From WQUF01 sp031549885 (lineage in GTDB: Bacteria > Bacillota > Clostridia > Clostridiales > Clostridiaceae): DNA of 64,000 nt. The stretch covers positions 1 through 64,000 of the forward strand of contig JAVBPD010000075.1 in assembly GCA_031549885.1 (NCBI GenBank), in the 5' to 3' direction. The notes beneath the pieces were generated by a model that saw only the letters and a program-made list of their open reading frames with translations, searched no databases and had not been told where the DNA came from. Every line of letters starts with the position of its first letter. The first letter of the stretch is position 1. Shown piece after piece: positions 40,700 to 49,987 of the stretch. The translations under genes and the position numbers were made by a program.

Positions 40700-42193
40700 A
40701 TGTATCAAGAATTATCCAGTTCAACATTTTTAGGCATTAATGGTTTTATAATAAAAGTAGAAGTCCATATTTCAAATGGTTTACCCACATTTAACATTGT
40801 AGGACTTGGTGATGCTGCTGTTAGAGAATCTAAAGTAAGAGTCAGATGTGCAATTATAAATTCCGGATTTATATTTCCTCCTGGTAAAATAATAGTAAAT
40901 TTATCACCAGGAAATATAAGAAAAATAGGCACTCATTTTGATGTTGCAATTGCTACTTCAATTTTACTAGCATCTAATCAAATAAATATAGACTCAAATG
41001 GGAAAATTTTTATAGGAGAATTATCACTTTCAGGTGAGATAAAGCCAGTTAAAGGTGTTCTGCCAATGGCTATAGAAGCACTTCAAAAAAATATTGATAA
41101 TGTTGTATTGCCCCTTGACAATCTAAAAGAATGTTCAATACTAAATGATATAAATTTTTATCCTTTGAAGCATTTAAAAGATTTGAAAAAAGGCCTTAAA
41201 AAAATTGTTTTAAAACAATTTGATACAAGAGATGAAAGAAATTTTGATATAGATATATCTTCAATTATGGGTCATGAATTTGCAAAAAGGGGGCTTGAAA
41301 TATCAGCAGCAGGAAAACATCCTCTTTTGCTAATTGGATCGCCTGGCTCTGGCAAAACAATGCTAGCAAGATCAATATGTTCAATCCTTCCAGAATTAAC
41401 AAAGGAAGAAGCCATAGAAGTAAGCAAAATATACAGCATAATTGGTTTATTAAAAGATAATAATATTTTATCTTTAACACCACCCTTTAGAGACCCTCAT
41501 CATACAACTACTCCAATTGCCATGGCAGGTGGAGGCAATACTTTAAACCCTGGAGAAATTAGTTTAGCGCACAACGGAGTATTATTTTTAGATGAAATAA
41601 TAGAATTTAAAAAATCTGCTATTGAAGTATTAAGACAGCCTATAGAAGATAGCAGAATAAAGATTTCAAAATCCTATGGTACTATAGAGTATCCTTCAAA
41701 TTTTCTTTTAATTGCTGCATTGAATCCTTGCGCTTGCGGATATTTTGGATCTAATGCAAAAAAATGTACATGTAGTGAAAGTGAAATAAAAAATTATTTA
41801 AAGAAATTATCAGGTCCAATTATTGATAGATTTGATATGTCACTTAGCATTTCAAGCATTTCATTTGAGGAAATTAAAAGTCGAAAACGCCAATTACATT
41901 CTAATGAAATTAAAGAAAGAGTCATAGAAGCAAGAGAAAGGCAAAAATATAGATATAAAAATTTAAAAATAAAGTATAATAATCAATTATCTGGAGATCA
42001 TTTATATGAATATTGCAAATTAGATAATGAAAGTGAGGAATTTCTAGAAAGTCTATATAGAGATTTTGGATTCTCTCTTCGTAGTTTTAACAACATAATC
42101 AAAGTTTCAAGGACCATATCTGATCTAAATAATGAAGAATACATCAATAAAAAACATATAATTGAAGCGCTTAATTACAAGGTATCCATTTAA
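40700..42193 (+). CDS. comM: YifB/ComM-family Mg-chelatase-like AAA+ ATPase
   Basis: ComM is a AAA+ helicase that promotes branch migration during natural transformation in Gram-negatives; its role in clostridia is inferred. The 497-residue protein has an N-terminal Lon-S16-like domain (HISNGLPTFNIVGLGDAAV, KIVNLSPG-type segment), Walker A LLIGSPGSGKT, Walker B GVLFLDEI, DPHHTTTPIAMAGGG and the Cys cluster NPCACGYFGSNAKKCTC. GAGGTGAAA precedes the ATG. It is divergent from dprA across 124 bp. Confidence 0.95.
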   Translation: MYQELSSSTFLGINGFIIKVEVHISNGLPTFNIVGLGDAAVRESKVRVRCAIINSGFIFPPGKIIVNLSPGNIRKIGTHFDVAIATSILLASNQINIDSNGKIFIGELSLSGEIKPVKGVLPMAIEALQKNIDNVVLPLDNLKECSILNDINFYPLKHLKDLKKGLKKIVLKQFDTRDERNFDIDISSIMGHEFAKRGLEISAAGKHPLLLIGSPGSGKTMLARSICSILPELTKEEAIEVSKIYSIIGLLKDNNILSLTPPFRDPHHTTTPIAMAGGGNTLNPGEISLAHNGVLFLDEIIEFKKSAIEVLRQPIEDSRIKISKSYGTIEYPSNFLLIAALNPCACGYFGSNAKKCTCSESEIKNYLKKLSGPIIDRFDMSLSISSISFEEIKSRKRQLHSNEIKERVIEARERQKYRYKNLKIKYNNQLSGDHLYEYCKLDNESEEFLESLYRDFGFSLRSFNNIIKVSRTISDLNNEEYINKKHIIEALNYKVSI

Positions 42194-42288
42194 TTCTAAT
42201 AATCTTCAATTATTCATAATTTTATAGAAATACGAGTTTTTACATGATATAATTATACAAAACTGGATATAAGGGTTGATGAAAAAAT

Positions 42289-42678
42289 ATGATTTCTCAT
42301 AATAAAAAACAGTTAGGAGATTTAGGAGAAAATTTAGCTCAAAGTTTTTTACTTTCTAGGGGCTATATGATCTTAGATAGAAACTTCAGATGTAGATTAG
42401 AAAATGTTTATGGCGAAATTGATATCATTGCAAAGGACCAGGATTTTATCTGTTTTATTGAAGTTAAGACAAGATTTGGCAACATTTACTCAAACCCTTC
42501 CGAATCAGTTACAAAAGTAAAGCAAAAAAAAATTTCTAATGTAGCTCAAATATACTTGCTTAAGAAAAAATTGACACGTTATAATGCTAGATTTGATGTT
42601 GTTGAACTTATATTTAACGTTGAAACTAGTAATTATTCCATTAAATTAATTAAAGATGCTTTTTATTGCAATCTATAA
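42289..42678 (+). CDS. yraN: UPF0102-family endonuclease-like protein YraN
   Basis: A 129-residue protein with the restriction-endonuclease-like fold of the YraN family. It has LGDLGENLAQSFLLSRGYMI, NVYGEIDIIAKDQDFICFIE and VKTRFG. The Asp of GEIDII and the Glu-x-Lys of FIEVK form the PD-(D/E)xK pattern, so nuclease activity is plausible but not shown. It is usually next to comM, as here. Confidence 0.92.
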   Translation: MISHNKKQLGDLGENLAQSFLLSRGYMILDRNFRCRLENVYGEIDIIAKDQDFICFIEVKTRFGNIYSNPSESVTKVKQKKISNVAQIYLLKKKLTRYNARFDVVELIFNVETSNYSIKLIKDAFYCNL

Positions 42679-42704
42679 TTTTCAAACTGTATAATATTAA
42701 AAAA

Positions 42705-42758
42705 TAAAAACATTAAAGACAAAAGCATTTTAATATAGTCTTTAATGTTTTATTTTTA
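42705..42758. terminator. Bidirectional terminator
   Basis: A 13-bp stem AAACATTAAAGAC (42708-42720) / GTCTTTAATGTTT (42738-42750) with a 17-nt loop is followed by TATTTTT on the plus strand and a T-run on the minus strand. It lies between the convergent yraN and manA genes. Confidence 0.85.
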
Positions 42759-43736
42759 ATTGCAAACACAATTTTCTAATATTTCATTTATGGTTTTTAA
42801 AAAATTAGGTACATAGCTCTTTATAAAATTTATTTTTCCTTTTACTTTATATTTTCCTAATGAAGCAGGAATAAAAATGCTATCTCCTTTTCCAATTTCT
42901 AATGTTCCTTCATTATATTCTATCTGTCCTATTCCGTCTAAAACAAATAAAGTATAAAATCTTTCTTCATCGCTATTTTCTTCATAAATATCGGTTATTT
43001 CATATCTTTCAATAACAAAATATTCACATATGCATAAATATGTCTTCGTATAGTTCTCATTGAATACTGTAAGGCCTGTAAGTTTATTTGAAATCAGGTT
43101 AAAATCAATTACCTCAAGAGCCCTATCTACATGAAGCTCTCTATCTCTACCGTAATCATATACTCTATAGGTAATATCACTATTTTGTTGTATTTCAAGT
43201 ATTAAAGTATTTCCTAGAATTGCATGGACAAGTCCACTTTTAATAAAATACATATCCCCTTTTTTTACTTTTACTTTATTTAAATATGGTTCTAAGTTAT
43301 TTTCTTCTATTGCTAATTTAAAATCTTCCTTTAAGCAATCTTTAGTGCCTATTATCAATTCTGCATTTTTCTCGCAGTCAAGTATATACCATGCTTCCGT
43401 TTTTCCTAGCGAATTTTCAAATTTAGATGCATAATCGTTATCTGGATGTACTTGCACAGATAATTTATCTTTCGCACTTATAATTTTAATTAAAAGTGGA
43501 AAATTATTTTTAGATATTTTCGTTCCAATTAATTTGTGACCTAATTCATTTATCAATTGCCCTAATGTTTTTCCCTTATGTTCTCCATTATCAACAATGC
43601 TCATACCATTTTCATGGCATGACACTTCCCATGACTCTCCTACTGACAAATTGGGCAATGTTTCTTTATAACCATAAAAATCACCGCCCCCCCATACTTT
43701 ATCAAAGAATAAATTTTGAAATTTAATTGGGTACAT
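42756..43736 (-). CDS. manA: Mannose-6-phosphate isomerase, class I
   Basis: This zinc enzyme interconverts mannose-6-phosphate and fructose-6-phosphate. The 326-residue cupin protein has WGGGDFYGY, VGESWEVSCHENGMSIV, zinc ligands in LSVQVHPDNDYA and GKTEAWYIL, and the later ligand in FIKSGLVHAILGNTLILEIQ. NSDITYRVYDYGR is the family's sugar-binding stretch. GGAGG precedes ATG 43736; an upstream ATG at 43748 overlaps that site. No other sugar gene is next to it, so its role could be mannose use or wall precursor supply. Confidence 0.93.
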   Translation of the reverse strand: MYPIKFQNLFFDKVWGGGDFYGYKETLPNLSVGESWEVSCHENGMSIVDNGEHKGKTLGQLINELGHKLIGTKISKNNFPLLIKIISAKDKLSVQVHPDNDYASKFENSLGKTEAWYILDCEKNAELIIGTKDCLKEDFKLAIEENNLEPYLNKVKVKKGDMYFIKSGLVHAILGNTLILEIQQNSDITYRVYDYGRDRELHVDRALEVIDFNLISNKLTGLTVFNENYTKTYLCICEYFVIERYEITDIYEENSDEERFYTLFVLDGIGQIEYNEGTLEIGKGDSIFIPASLGKYKVKGKINFIKSYVPNFLKTINEILENCVCN

Positions 43737-43827
43737 AAAATCCTCCATTTCTATTTTTTATAGAAGTAATGATACCATTTCATCTATTCATCTTCAAGAA
43801 AGTTAAGAATACTTTTATTTAAAACTA

Positions 43828-44256
43828 TTATTTTCTTTTCCATCCATTATTGCCTTTATAAAAAATATAATGAAATTTATTTCTTAGTTCATCCCCCCAA
43901 TATTCTATTTGTACTTCATTTTCAAAAACTTTAATATAAGCAATATGAGCTTTGTAACGCTTTATATTTGATCTTGTTTTTTTATATTTTATCTTAATAT
44001 CTTCTTGCACAATATTGTCAAAATTATTTATATTTAATAAAACTTCATTAAGTTCATTGTCATAAAATTCTTTGTCTATCTTAAACTCAACCATAAATCC
44101 ATAAGGCATATTAATAATTATTTTATTATTTTCAATTTCCATATTTTCACTTGCTATAACAAGTTCTTCATAAGGGTATCGATTATGTTGAAATATATTT
44201 TCTTTTTTAATAATTCTGATGTCTGAAATTTTTTTTAAAATATTTAATCTCTTCAT
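43828..44256 (-). CDS. Hypothetical protein, not recognised
   Basis: A 142-residue lysine- and asparagine-rich soluble protein with no signal peptide or membrane helix. It reads as alternating short strands (NKIIINMPYGFMVEFKID, AHIAYIKVFENEVQIEYWGD) and could be a small beta-rich fold. I do not recognise the family. The frame extends to 44322, but GGAGGG (12 nt before ATG 44256) is the only ribosome binding site. It is a separate minus-strand gene between manA and the condensation-domain gene. Confidence 0.6.
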   Translation of the reverse strand: MKRLNILKKISDIRIIKKENIFQHNRYPYEELVIASENMEIENNKIIINMPYGFMVEFKIDKEFYDNELNEVLLNINNFDNIVQEDIKIKYKKTRSNIKRYKAHIAYIKVFENEVQIEYWGDELRNKFHYIFYKGNNGWKRK

Positions 44257-44512
44257 AATAAATTCGTACCCTCCAGATTTAAAAAAGCATTTAAACAAAG
44301 TATGTTTACTTAGTTTTTCCACATATTTTTAATTTATGTTATTTAATTTTATTGCTTTAAATATTAAATTTATTTAAATAATTAGTAAAATAAATTGTAT
44401 TTTAAATATTCAAAGATTATAATAATGTCACAGCACCCATATTTTATATCTTAAAACAAAAATAATTAAAAATAATTTTAAAAAATATACATTTTGGATG
44501 AGAGGTCAGCTT

Positions 44513-46009
44513 ATGTTTCATAAAATAAATACAATTCCATATAAAAGAAAAATTAAAGTTTTTGAAAAAGATGTACCTACTTTGCCAGATGTAATTCCTT
44601 ATAAAAGAGAAATTGAAGATTTAGAAAAATACATGGTTACAATACCTGATGCTATTGCTGGAATTTGCATTAAAGTGCAAGGAAACGTAGATAAGGTTAA
44701 ATTTTTACAAGCTGTAAAAAGGCTTAGAAACCATTTTCCAATTTTAAATTCAAAGCTTAATTTATGCGAAAAAGAAAAAGCTTATTTTGAAGAAATTTTA
44801 ATGAATTTTCAAACAGAAATTATAAATAGAGAATCAGATGAAACCTGGAAAAGCGTTATAACAAGAGAATGGAAAAAACCTTTTTATTTAGAAAGCGGCC
44901 CCCTTACCCGTTTTATATTAGTTCATTCTACTTATAATTCAGAAATTATATTTATTGGTCATCATATAGTAGTAGATGGATTTGGAGTTAATAGGCTAAT
45001 GGTTTTACTTCTTCAATTTATGGCAAATCCTGAAGTAAAATTTGAAAAAAGAGCACAGGAACCTTTGCCATCAAAAGAAAACTTAAGAAGCCATAGATCT
45101 AAATTAAGCCCATTAATTCTTTTTAAAAGAGCTTTTAATGCTTATGTATATGGTTATTTAGTAAACCTCTGGAGAGCAACTAAATTACACTTAGATAAAG
45201 AAGATTTTATGTATTCTCATAACTCTTTTTATAAAAATTATACTTATGTTTGGTCTGATGATCAGCTCAATGAAAAAGAAACAGTAAAAATTTATCAAAT
45301 TTGCAAAGAACATAACGTAACTATAAATTCTGTAATGACTATTGCATATATGTGCTGTCGCAAGGAATTTGGCATAGAATATGAAAATAATAAGCAACAG
45401 CTTTGTGTGGATTTAAGGCGCCACCTAGAAAAAGAAGCACAAAATGTTTTAAGTTCTTTTGCATCCTCTGTTGACACTAATTTTGCATATGATGAATCCA
45501 AATCATTTTGGGAAAACACTGTTTCTTATCACAACATTATAATAAATAAAATTAAACAAAATGAAGATGTTGAAAAAGTTTTTACTCTTTCTAAAATGCC
45601 ACTGAATTTTTTAAGATCCATTGCATTATCCCAAAGAATGCAAAGTGTACCTAAAGATTATCAAAATCTTAAAAGCTTTAAAAAATTAGGCCCTAAAAGT
45701 TTTCATATATCAGCTATCGTCGCTAGATACATGTTAAAAGCCACCCCCTCTATAGTGCTTACAAACATGGGCGTTGGTAGATACGCAAACCGTTATGGAG
45801 ACTTAACCCTTGAAAATTGCATTTTATTCCCTTCAGCAACTCCTAACCCTTACAGTGTTATAATTGCTTCTATAACAACTAACAAAAAATTAGGATATAC
45901 CATAAATGCAATGAAAAGAAATGATGAAATATATAAAGATTTTGATATTAAATTTGATAAACTTAAGAAAAGATATAAGGAATTTTTAACTGAAGATATA
46001 TACAATTAA
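44513..46009 (+). CDS. Free-standing condensation-domain (CoA-dependent acyltransferase fold) protein
   Basis: The 498-residue protein has the condensation / PapA / wax-ester-synthase fold. The catalytic HHxxxDG motif appears as GHHIVVDGFGV near residue 160. IPDAIAGICIKVQGNVD and LRNHFPILNSKL form the first half, and a late block runs SIVLTNMGVGRYANRYGDL. No adenylation, carrier or thioesterase domain or partner gene is nearby, so it is not a visible NRPS. Possible roles are acyl or acetyl transfer to an alcohol, amine or lipid. The first ~40 residues hold a tandem pair of similar ~20-residue units. AGAGGT precedes ATG 44513. Confidence 0.8.
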   Translation: MFHKINTIPYKRKIKVFEKDVPTLPDVIPYKREIEDLEKYMVTIPDAIAGICIKVQGNVDKVKFLQAVKRLRNHFPILNSKLNLCEKEKAYFEEILMNFQTEIINRESDETWKSVITREWKKPFYLESGPLTRFILVHSTYNSEIIFIGHHIVVDGFGVNRLMVLLLQFMANPEVKFEKRAQEPLPSKENLRSHRSKLSPLILFKRAFNAYVYGYLVNLWRATKLHLDKEDFMYSHNSFYKNYTYVWSDDQLNEKETVKIYQICKEHNVTINSVMTIAYMCCRKEFGIEYENNKQQLCVDLRRHLEKEAQNVLSSFASSVDTNFAYDESKSFWENTVSYHNIIINKIKQNEDVEKVFTLSKMPLNFLRSIALSQRMQSVPKDYQNLKSFKKLGPKSFHISAIVARYMLKATPSIVLTNMGVGRYANRYGDLTLENCILFPSATPNPYSVIIASITTNKKLGYTINAMKRNDEIYKDFDIKFDKLKKRYKEFLTEDIYN

Positions 46010-46016
46010 AATTTTA

Positions 46017-46062
46017 GCTTCCTACTAAAATCCGCAAGTTTTAGTAGGAAGCAATTTTTTTT
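46017..46062 (+). terminator. Terminator of the condensation-domain gene
   Basis: A perfect 14-bp stem GCTTCCTACTAAAA (46017-46030) / TTTTAGTAGGAAGC (46039-46052) with an 8-nt loop, followed by AATTTTTTTT. It starts 7 nt after the stop. Confidence 0.95.
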
Positions 46063-46183
46063 GCCTATCTGGGTACCCATATGTTGAAAAGCATTAAGTT
46101 TAAATTGTTTTGCGTATATTTTTAATATTATTAACTATTAACAAAAATATTACATTTAAACTATTTAATTTATTAGTATAAGT

Positions 46184-46192
46184 TGTTATAAT
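46184..46192 (+). promoter_or_regulatory. Extended -10 promoter of the repeat-protein gene
   Basis: The sequence TGTTATAAT is a TGn extended -10 with consensus TATAAT. The -35 region is poor, as allowed for such promoters. It would give a leader of roughly 95-100 nt before the TTG start at 46296. The rest of the 285-bp spacer is very AT-rich and shows no other gene. Confidence 0.5.
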
Positions 46193-46295
46193 TTGAATAC
46201 AAAGTTTATTTATTTAATTTATTTAAATTTTAATTTAATTTTAAAAAATTCTTATTTTAAAAATATATTATATTTTATTAAGAGGAGGATTTAAT

Positions 46296-49200
46296 TTGAA
46301 AAATAAAATATTAGCAATTATTCTTACCACAATAATGTCAATTGGTACATTTACAGTTGCAAGCACTGAAAATGTTCAAGCTGCTACTTGCAGTACTCCA
46401 GTAAACGATGCATCAAATTTAATTGTAAATGGAAGCTTTGAAAGACCTATTGTAGGCAATAGCGGACAAAACTTTTATGATCAGAGTTTAGTTCCAGGTT
46501 GGCAAACAACTAATGCCAATGGAATAATAGAATTATGGGGAGCTTCTCAAAGATGCAATATTGGTGGGGGAGTTCCTGCAGTTGATGGTTACCAAATTTG
46601 CGAAGTTAATGCAAAAGGTCCAAGCGATGTATTTCAAGATATAAATTTGTGTCCTGGTGATCAAGTTTATTGGTCAATATATCACAGAGCAACCCTTGGC
46701 ACAGATACAATGGATATCTTAATTGGTGCTCCAGGAAAAGAAACCGTTCAAAAGACAGTAACTACATCAAGAGACTGGAGAATATATTCAGGATATTATA
46801 CAGTTCCAGCTGGACAAACTACTACAAGAATTATATTTAGATCAGTTAGTTCATTTTTAAACAAAACTGCAAATGGTAATTTAATAGATTGCGCATATAT
46901 GAAACTAGTTAAAAAAGGAGTTTGCCCAGTTACTAAATCCTTATCTGGTGTTGTTACAGATAAAAATACAGGACTTCCTATACCAAATGCTACTGTTACT
47001 ATAACAGATAAAGACGGAAAAACTTATACAGTAATTACAGATGGTACTGGACATTACAAATTTGATAATATACCAACTGGCCAATATGAAATCACTGCTA
47101 CTAGCGATGGCTATATAGGATTTACAGGCAATATAACTGTTAATGACAATAAAACTCAAAATATAGAATTAGAACAAGATCTTCCTACTCCAACATCAGT
47201 TTCTGTCACTGGAGTTGTTACAGATAAAGAAACCGGACTTCCAATTCCAAATGCTACTGTTGTTATAACTGATGATAATGGTCACACATTTACAGCTACA
47301 ACCAATGCAAGTGGTGAATATACTATAAATAATGTTCCTGCTGGTGATTATACTACTAAAGTAACTGCTGATGGTTATAATCCAGAAACTGGCTCAATTA
47401 ATGTGGATCAAGATACAACTTACAATCCACAATTAGATCGCACAACAGCTACAGTTTCAGGAAAAGTTACTGATAAAGGCACAGGACTTCCTATTTCAAA
47501 TGCTATTGTTGTTATTACTGATAAAAATGGAAAAACATTCACAGCTACTACTGATGCTACAGGATCATATACAATAAACAAAGTTCCAACTGGCGATTAT
47601 GATACTAAAGTAACCGCTGACGGTTATAATCCAGAAACTGGCTCAATAAATGTAAAAGATAATACAACTTACAATGCTAAACTTGATCAAACAACAGTTA
47701 CAGTTTCAGGAAAAGTTACAGATAAGTCTACTGATCTTCCAATACCAAATGCTACTGTTGTTATAACTGGTAAAGATGGCAAATCATTTACTGTAACTAC
47801 TGATGCTACAGGTTATTACACTATAAATAACGTTCCAACAGGAGATTATACTACTAAAGTAACTGCAAAAGGTTATGATGATTTAACTGGAAATATAAAT
47901 GTTAAAGATAACACAACTTACAATGCCCAGCTTAATCGCACAATAGTTACAGTTACAGGTGTAGTTACAGATAAAAATACAGGGCTTCCTATTCCAAATG
48001 CTACTGTAATAATAACTGATAAAGATGGCAAATCATTTACTGCTACTACTGATCCTACTGGTGCTTACACTATTAACAATGTTCCAACTGGAGACTATGC
48101 AACTAAGGTTACCGCTAATGGTTATAACGATTTATCTGGAACTATAAGCGTTAATGATAACACAACTTACAATGCCCAGCTTAACAGTTCAATAGCTACA
48201 GTTACAGGTGTGATTACAGATAAAAATACAGGACTTCCTATTTCAAATGCTACTGTAATAATAACTGATAAAGATGGTAAATCATTTACTGCTACTACTG
48301 ACCCTACTGGTGCTTATACAATAAATAATGTTCCAAAGGGAGAGTACTCAACTAAAGTTACTGCTAATGGTTACAATGAAGTAACTGGATCTATAAGCGT
48401 TAATGATAATACGACTTATAATGCTGAGCTTAACCGTACAATAGTTACAGTTACAGGTGTAATTACAGATAAGACAACTAGCCTTCCTATTTCAAACGCT
48501 ACTGTAATTATAACTGATAAAGATGGCAAGTCATTTACTGCTACTACTGATGCTACTGGCTCATATACTATTAACAATGTTCCTACTGGAGATTATTCTA
48601 CAAAGGTTTCAGCAACTGGATATAATGAAATTACTGGTTCTATAAGTGTTAATGATAATACAACTTATAATGCCCAACTTGACCGCTCAATTGTGTCAAT
48701 TACTGGGATAGTTACAGATAAAAACACCAAATTGCCAATTTCGAATGCTACAGTTACTGTAACAGGTAATGGGAAAACTTATACTGCTACTACTGACGCC
48801 ACTGGCGCTTATACTATTAATAATGTTCCAACTGGAGATTATACTACTAAAGTTACTGCTAATGGATATGATGATTTAAGCGGAAGCATAAATGTTAAAG
48901 ACAACACAACTTACAATGCTGAGCTTAATCGCACTATGGTTGTTGTATCAGGCGTAATTACAGATAAAAATACCGGACTTGCAATCTCAAGTGCTACAGT
49001 TACTATAACAGGTAATGGAAAAACTTATACAGCTACAACAAATTCAAGTGGCGCTTATACTATTAACAATGTTCCAACTGGAGATTACACTACTAACGTA
49101 ACTGCAGCAGGATATAATGAAATAAGTGGATCAGTAAGCGTACAATCCAATACAACTTATAATGCCGAACTTGAACGCAAAATTGTATCAATCACTGGAG

Positions 49201-49931
49201 TAGTTACAGATAAAAACACTAAATTACCAATTTTAGGTGCAACAGTTTCAATAACTGCAAATGGCCAAACATTTACAGCAACTACTGACGCTTCAGGCGC
49301 TTATACAATAAGCAATATTCAAACAGGCAATTATACTACTAAAGTTACAGCTACTGGATATACTGACTTAACTGGATCTTTAAATGTAGTTGATAATACA
49401 ACTTATAATGCTGAGCTTAATCGCAAAATAGTTACAATTACTGGAGTTGTTACAGATAAGAATACAAATGCTCCAATATCAAATGCAACTGTTGTTTTAA
49501 ATGATAAAGAAGGTCACACTTATACTGGAACTACAAATAATTATGGAGCTTATACTATAAATAATGTATTAACTGGAGAATATACTACAAAAGTAACAGC
49601 TAATGGTTACGCTGAAGTTGATGGAACGTTAACAGTAATAGACAATACAACTTATAATGCTCAATTAATAAAATTAGTTACAGTTTCAGGAACAGTTACA
49701 AATAAATACTCTGGTAACCCGATTTCAGGCGTTAAAGTTACTATAGAAAGCAATGGAAAAACTTATACAGCCACAACAAATTCATCAGGTTTCTATTCAA
49801 TAAGCGATGTAGAAATGGGACAATATAGCATAATTGCTACAGCAAGTAAGTATGGTGATTATACTAATACAATAAATGTAACAAGCGATACAACTCATAA
49901 CATTCAATTGACTTATAACCTAATAAACTAA
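46296..49931 (+). CDS. Secreted repeat protein with CarboxypepD_reg-like domains
   Basis: The 1211-residue protein has a Sec signal peptide (KNKILAIILTTIMSIGTFTV, cleavage near NVQA-A). A mature N-terminal domain of ~165 residues follows, starting NLIVNGSFERP and reminiscent of jelly-roll carbohydrate-binding modules. From residue 216 to the end there are twelve ~82-residue repeats with the pattern (S/T)GVVTDKxTGLPIxNATVxIT..TATT..GxYTINNVPTGxY, the carboxypeptidase regulatory-like / Cna-B-like beta-sandwich. No LPXTG, SLH or cell-wall-binding domain follows. It is probably a stalk, adhesin or matrix protein, released or held non-covalently. The start is TTG after AGGAGGA. Confidence 0.9.
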   Translation: MKNKILAIILTTIMSIGTFTVASTENVQAATCSTPVNDASNLIVNGSFERPIVGNSGQNFYDQSLVPGWQTTNANGIIELWGASQRCNIGGGVPAVDGYQICEVNAKGPSDVFQDINLCPGDQVYWSIYHRATLGTDTMDILIGAPGKETVQKTVTTSRDWRIYSGYYTVPAGQTTTRIIFRSVSSFLNKTANGNLIDCAYMKLVKKGVCPVTKSLSGVVTDKNTGLPIPNATVTITDKDGKTYTVITDGTGHYKFDNIPTGQYEITATSDGYIGFTGNITVNDNKTQNIELEQDLPTPTSVSVTGVVTDKETGLPIPNATVVITDDNGHTFTATTNASGEYTINNVPAGDYTTKVTADGYNPETGSINVDQDTTYNPQLDRTTATVSGKVTDKGTGLPISNAIVVITDKNGKTFTATTDATGSYTINKVPTGDYDTKVTADGYNPETGSINVKDNTTYNAKLDQTTVTVSGKVTDKSTDLPIPNATVVITGKDGKSFTVTTDATGYYTINNVPTGDYTTKVTAKGYDDLTGNINVKDNTTYNAQLNRTIVTVTGVVTDKNTGLPIPNATVIITDKDGKSFTATTDPTGAYTINNVPTGDYATKVTANGYNDLSGTISVNDNTTYNAQLNSSIATVTGVITDKNTGLPISNATVIITDKDGKSFTATTDPTGAYTINNVPKGEYSTKVTANGYNEVTGSISVNDNTTYNAELNRTIVTVTGVITDKTTSLPISNATVIITDKDGKSFTATTDATGSYTINNVPTGDYSTKVSATGYNEITGSISVNDNTTYNAQLDRSIVSITGIVTDKNTKLPISNATVTVTGNGKTYTATTDATGAYTINNVPTGDYTTKVTANGYDDLSGSINVKDNTTYNAELNRTMVVVSGVITDKNTGLAISSATVTITGNGKTYTATTNSSGAYTINNVPTGDYTTNVTAAGYNEISGSVSVQSNTTYNAELERKIVSITGVVTDKNTKLPILGATVSITANGQTFTATTDASGAYTISNIQTGNYTTKVTATGYTDLTGSLNVVDNTTYNAELNRKIVTITGVVTDKNTNAPISNATVVLNDKEGHTYTGTTNNYGAYTINNVLTGEYTTKVTANGYAEVDGTLTVIDNTTYNAQLIKLVTVSGTVTNKYSGNPISGVKVTIESNGKTYTATTNSSGFYSISDVEMGQYSIIATASKYGDYTNTINVTSDTTHNIQLTYNLIN
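46941..49928 (+). repeat. Twelve in-frame tandem repeats of about 246 bp
   Basis: Twelve tandem units, each near 246 bp (82 codons), lie in the 3' three-quarters of the secreted-protein gene. Units 5, 6 and 7 (about 47950-48690) are the most alike, sharing long identical segments such as DKDGKSFTATTD, while units 1 and 12 are the most diverged. This gradient fits expansion from the middle by unequal recombination. Confidence 0.9.
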
Positions 49932-49948
49932 TCTTATATCTCACTTCA

Positions 49949-49984
49949 AAAATGGCTTCATGGAAAAATCCATGAAGCCATTTT
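49949..49984. terminator. Bidirectional terminator
   Basis: A perfect 15-bp stem AAAATGGCTTCATGG (49949-49963) / CCATGAAGCCATTTT (49970-49984) with a 6-nt loop lies between the repeat-protein gene and the convergent SEDS-like gene. The A/T ends supply T-runs for both strands. Confidence 0.9.
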
Positions 49985-49987
49985 AAC

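Noticed and set aside
44257..44512. Spacer of about 255 bp before the condensation-domain gene, checked for a small gene or RNA
   Set aside because: It is extremely AT-rich, and I saw no frame with a ribosome binding site, no stable hairpin and no convincing -35/-10 pair.
46941..49928. Regular spacing of repeated DNA, considered as a CRISPR array or satellite
   Set aside because: The unit is ~246 bp, stays in frame, and translates to one protein-domain repeat. There are no short palindromic repeats with unique spacers and no cas genes.
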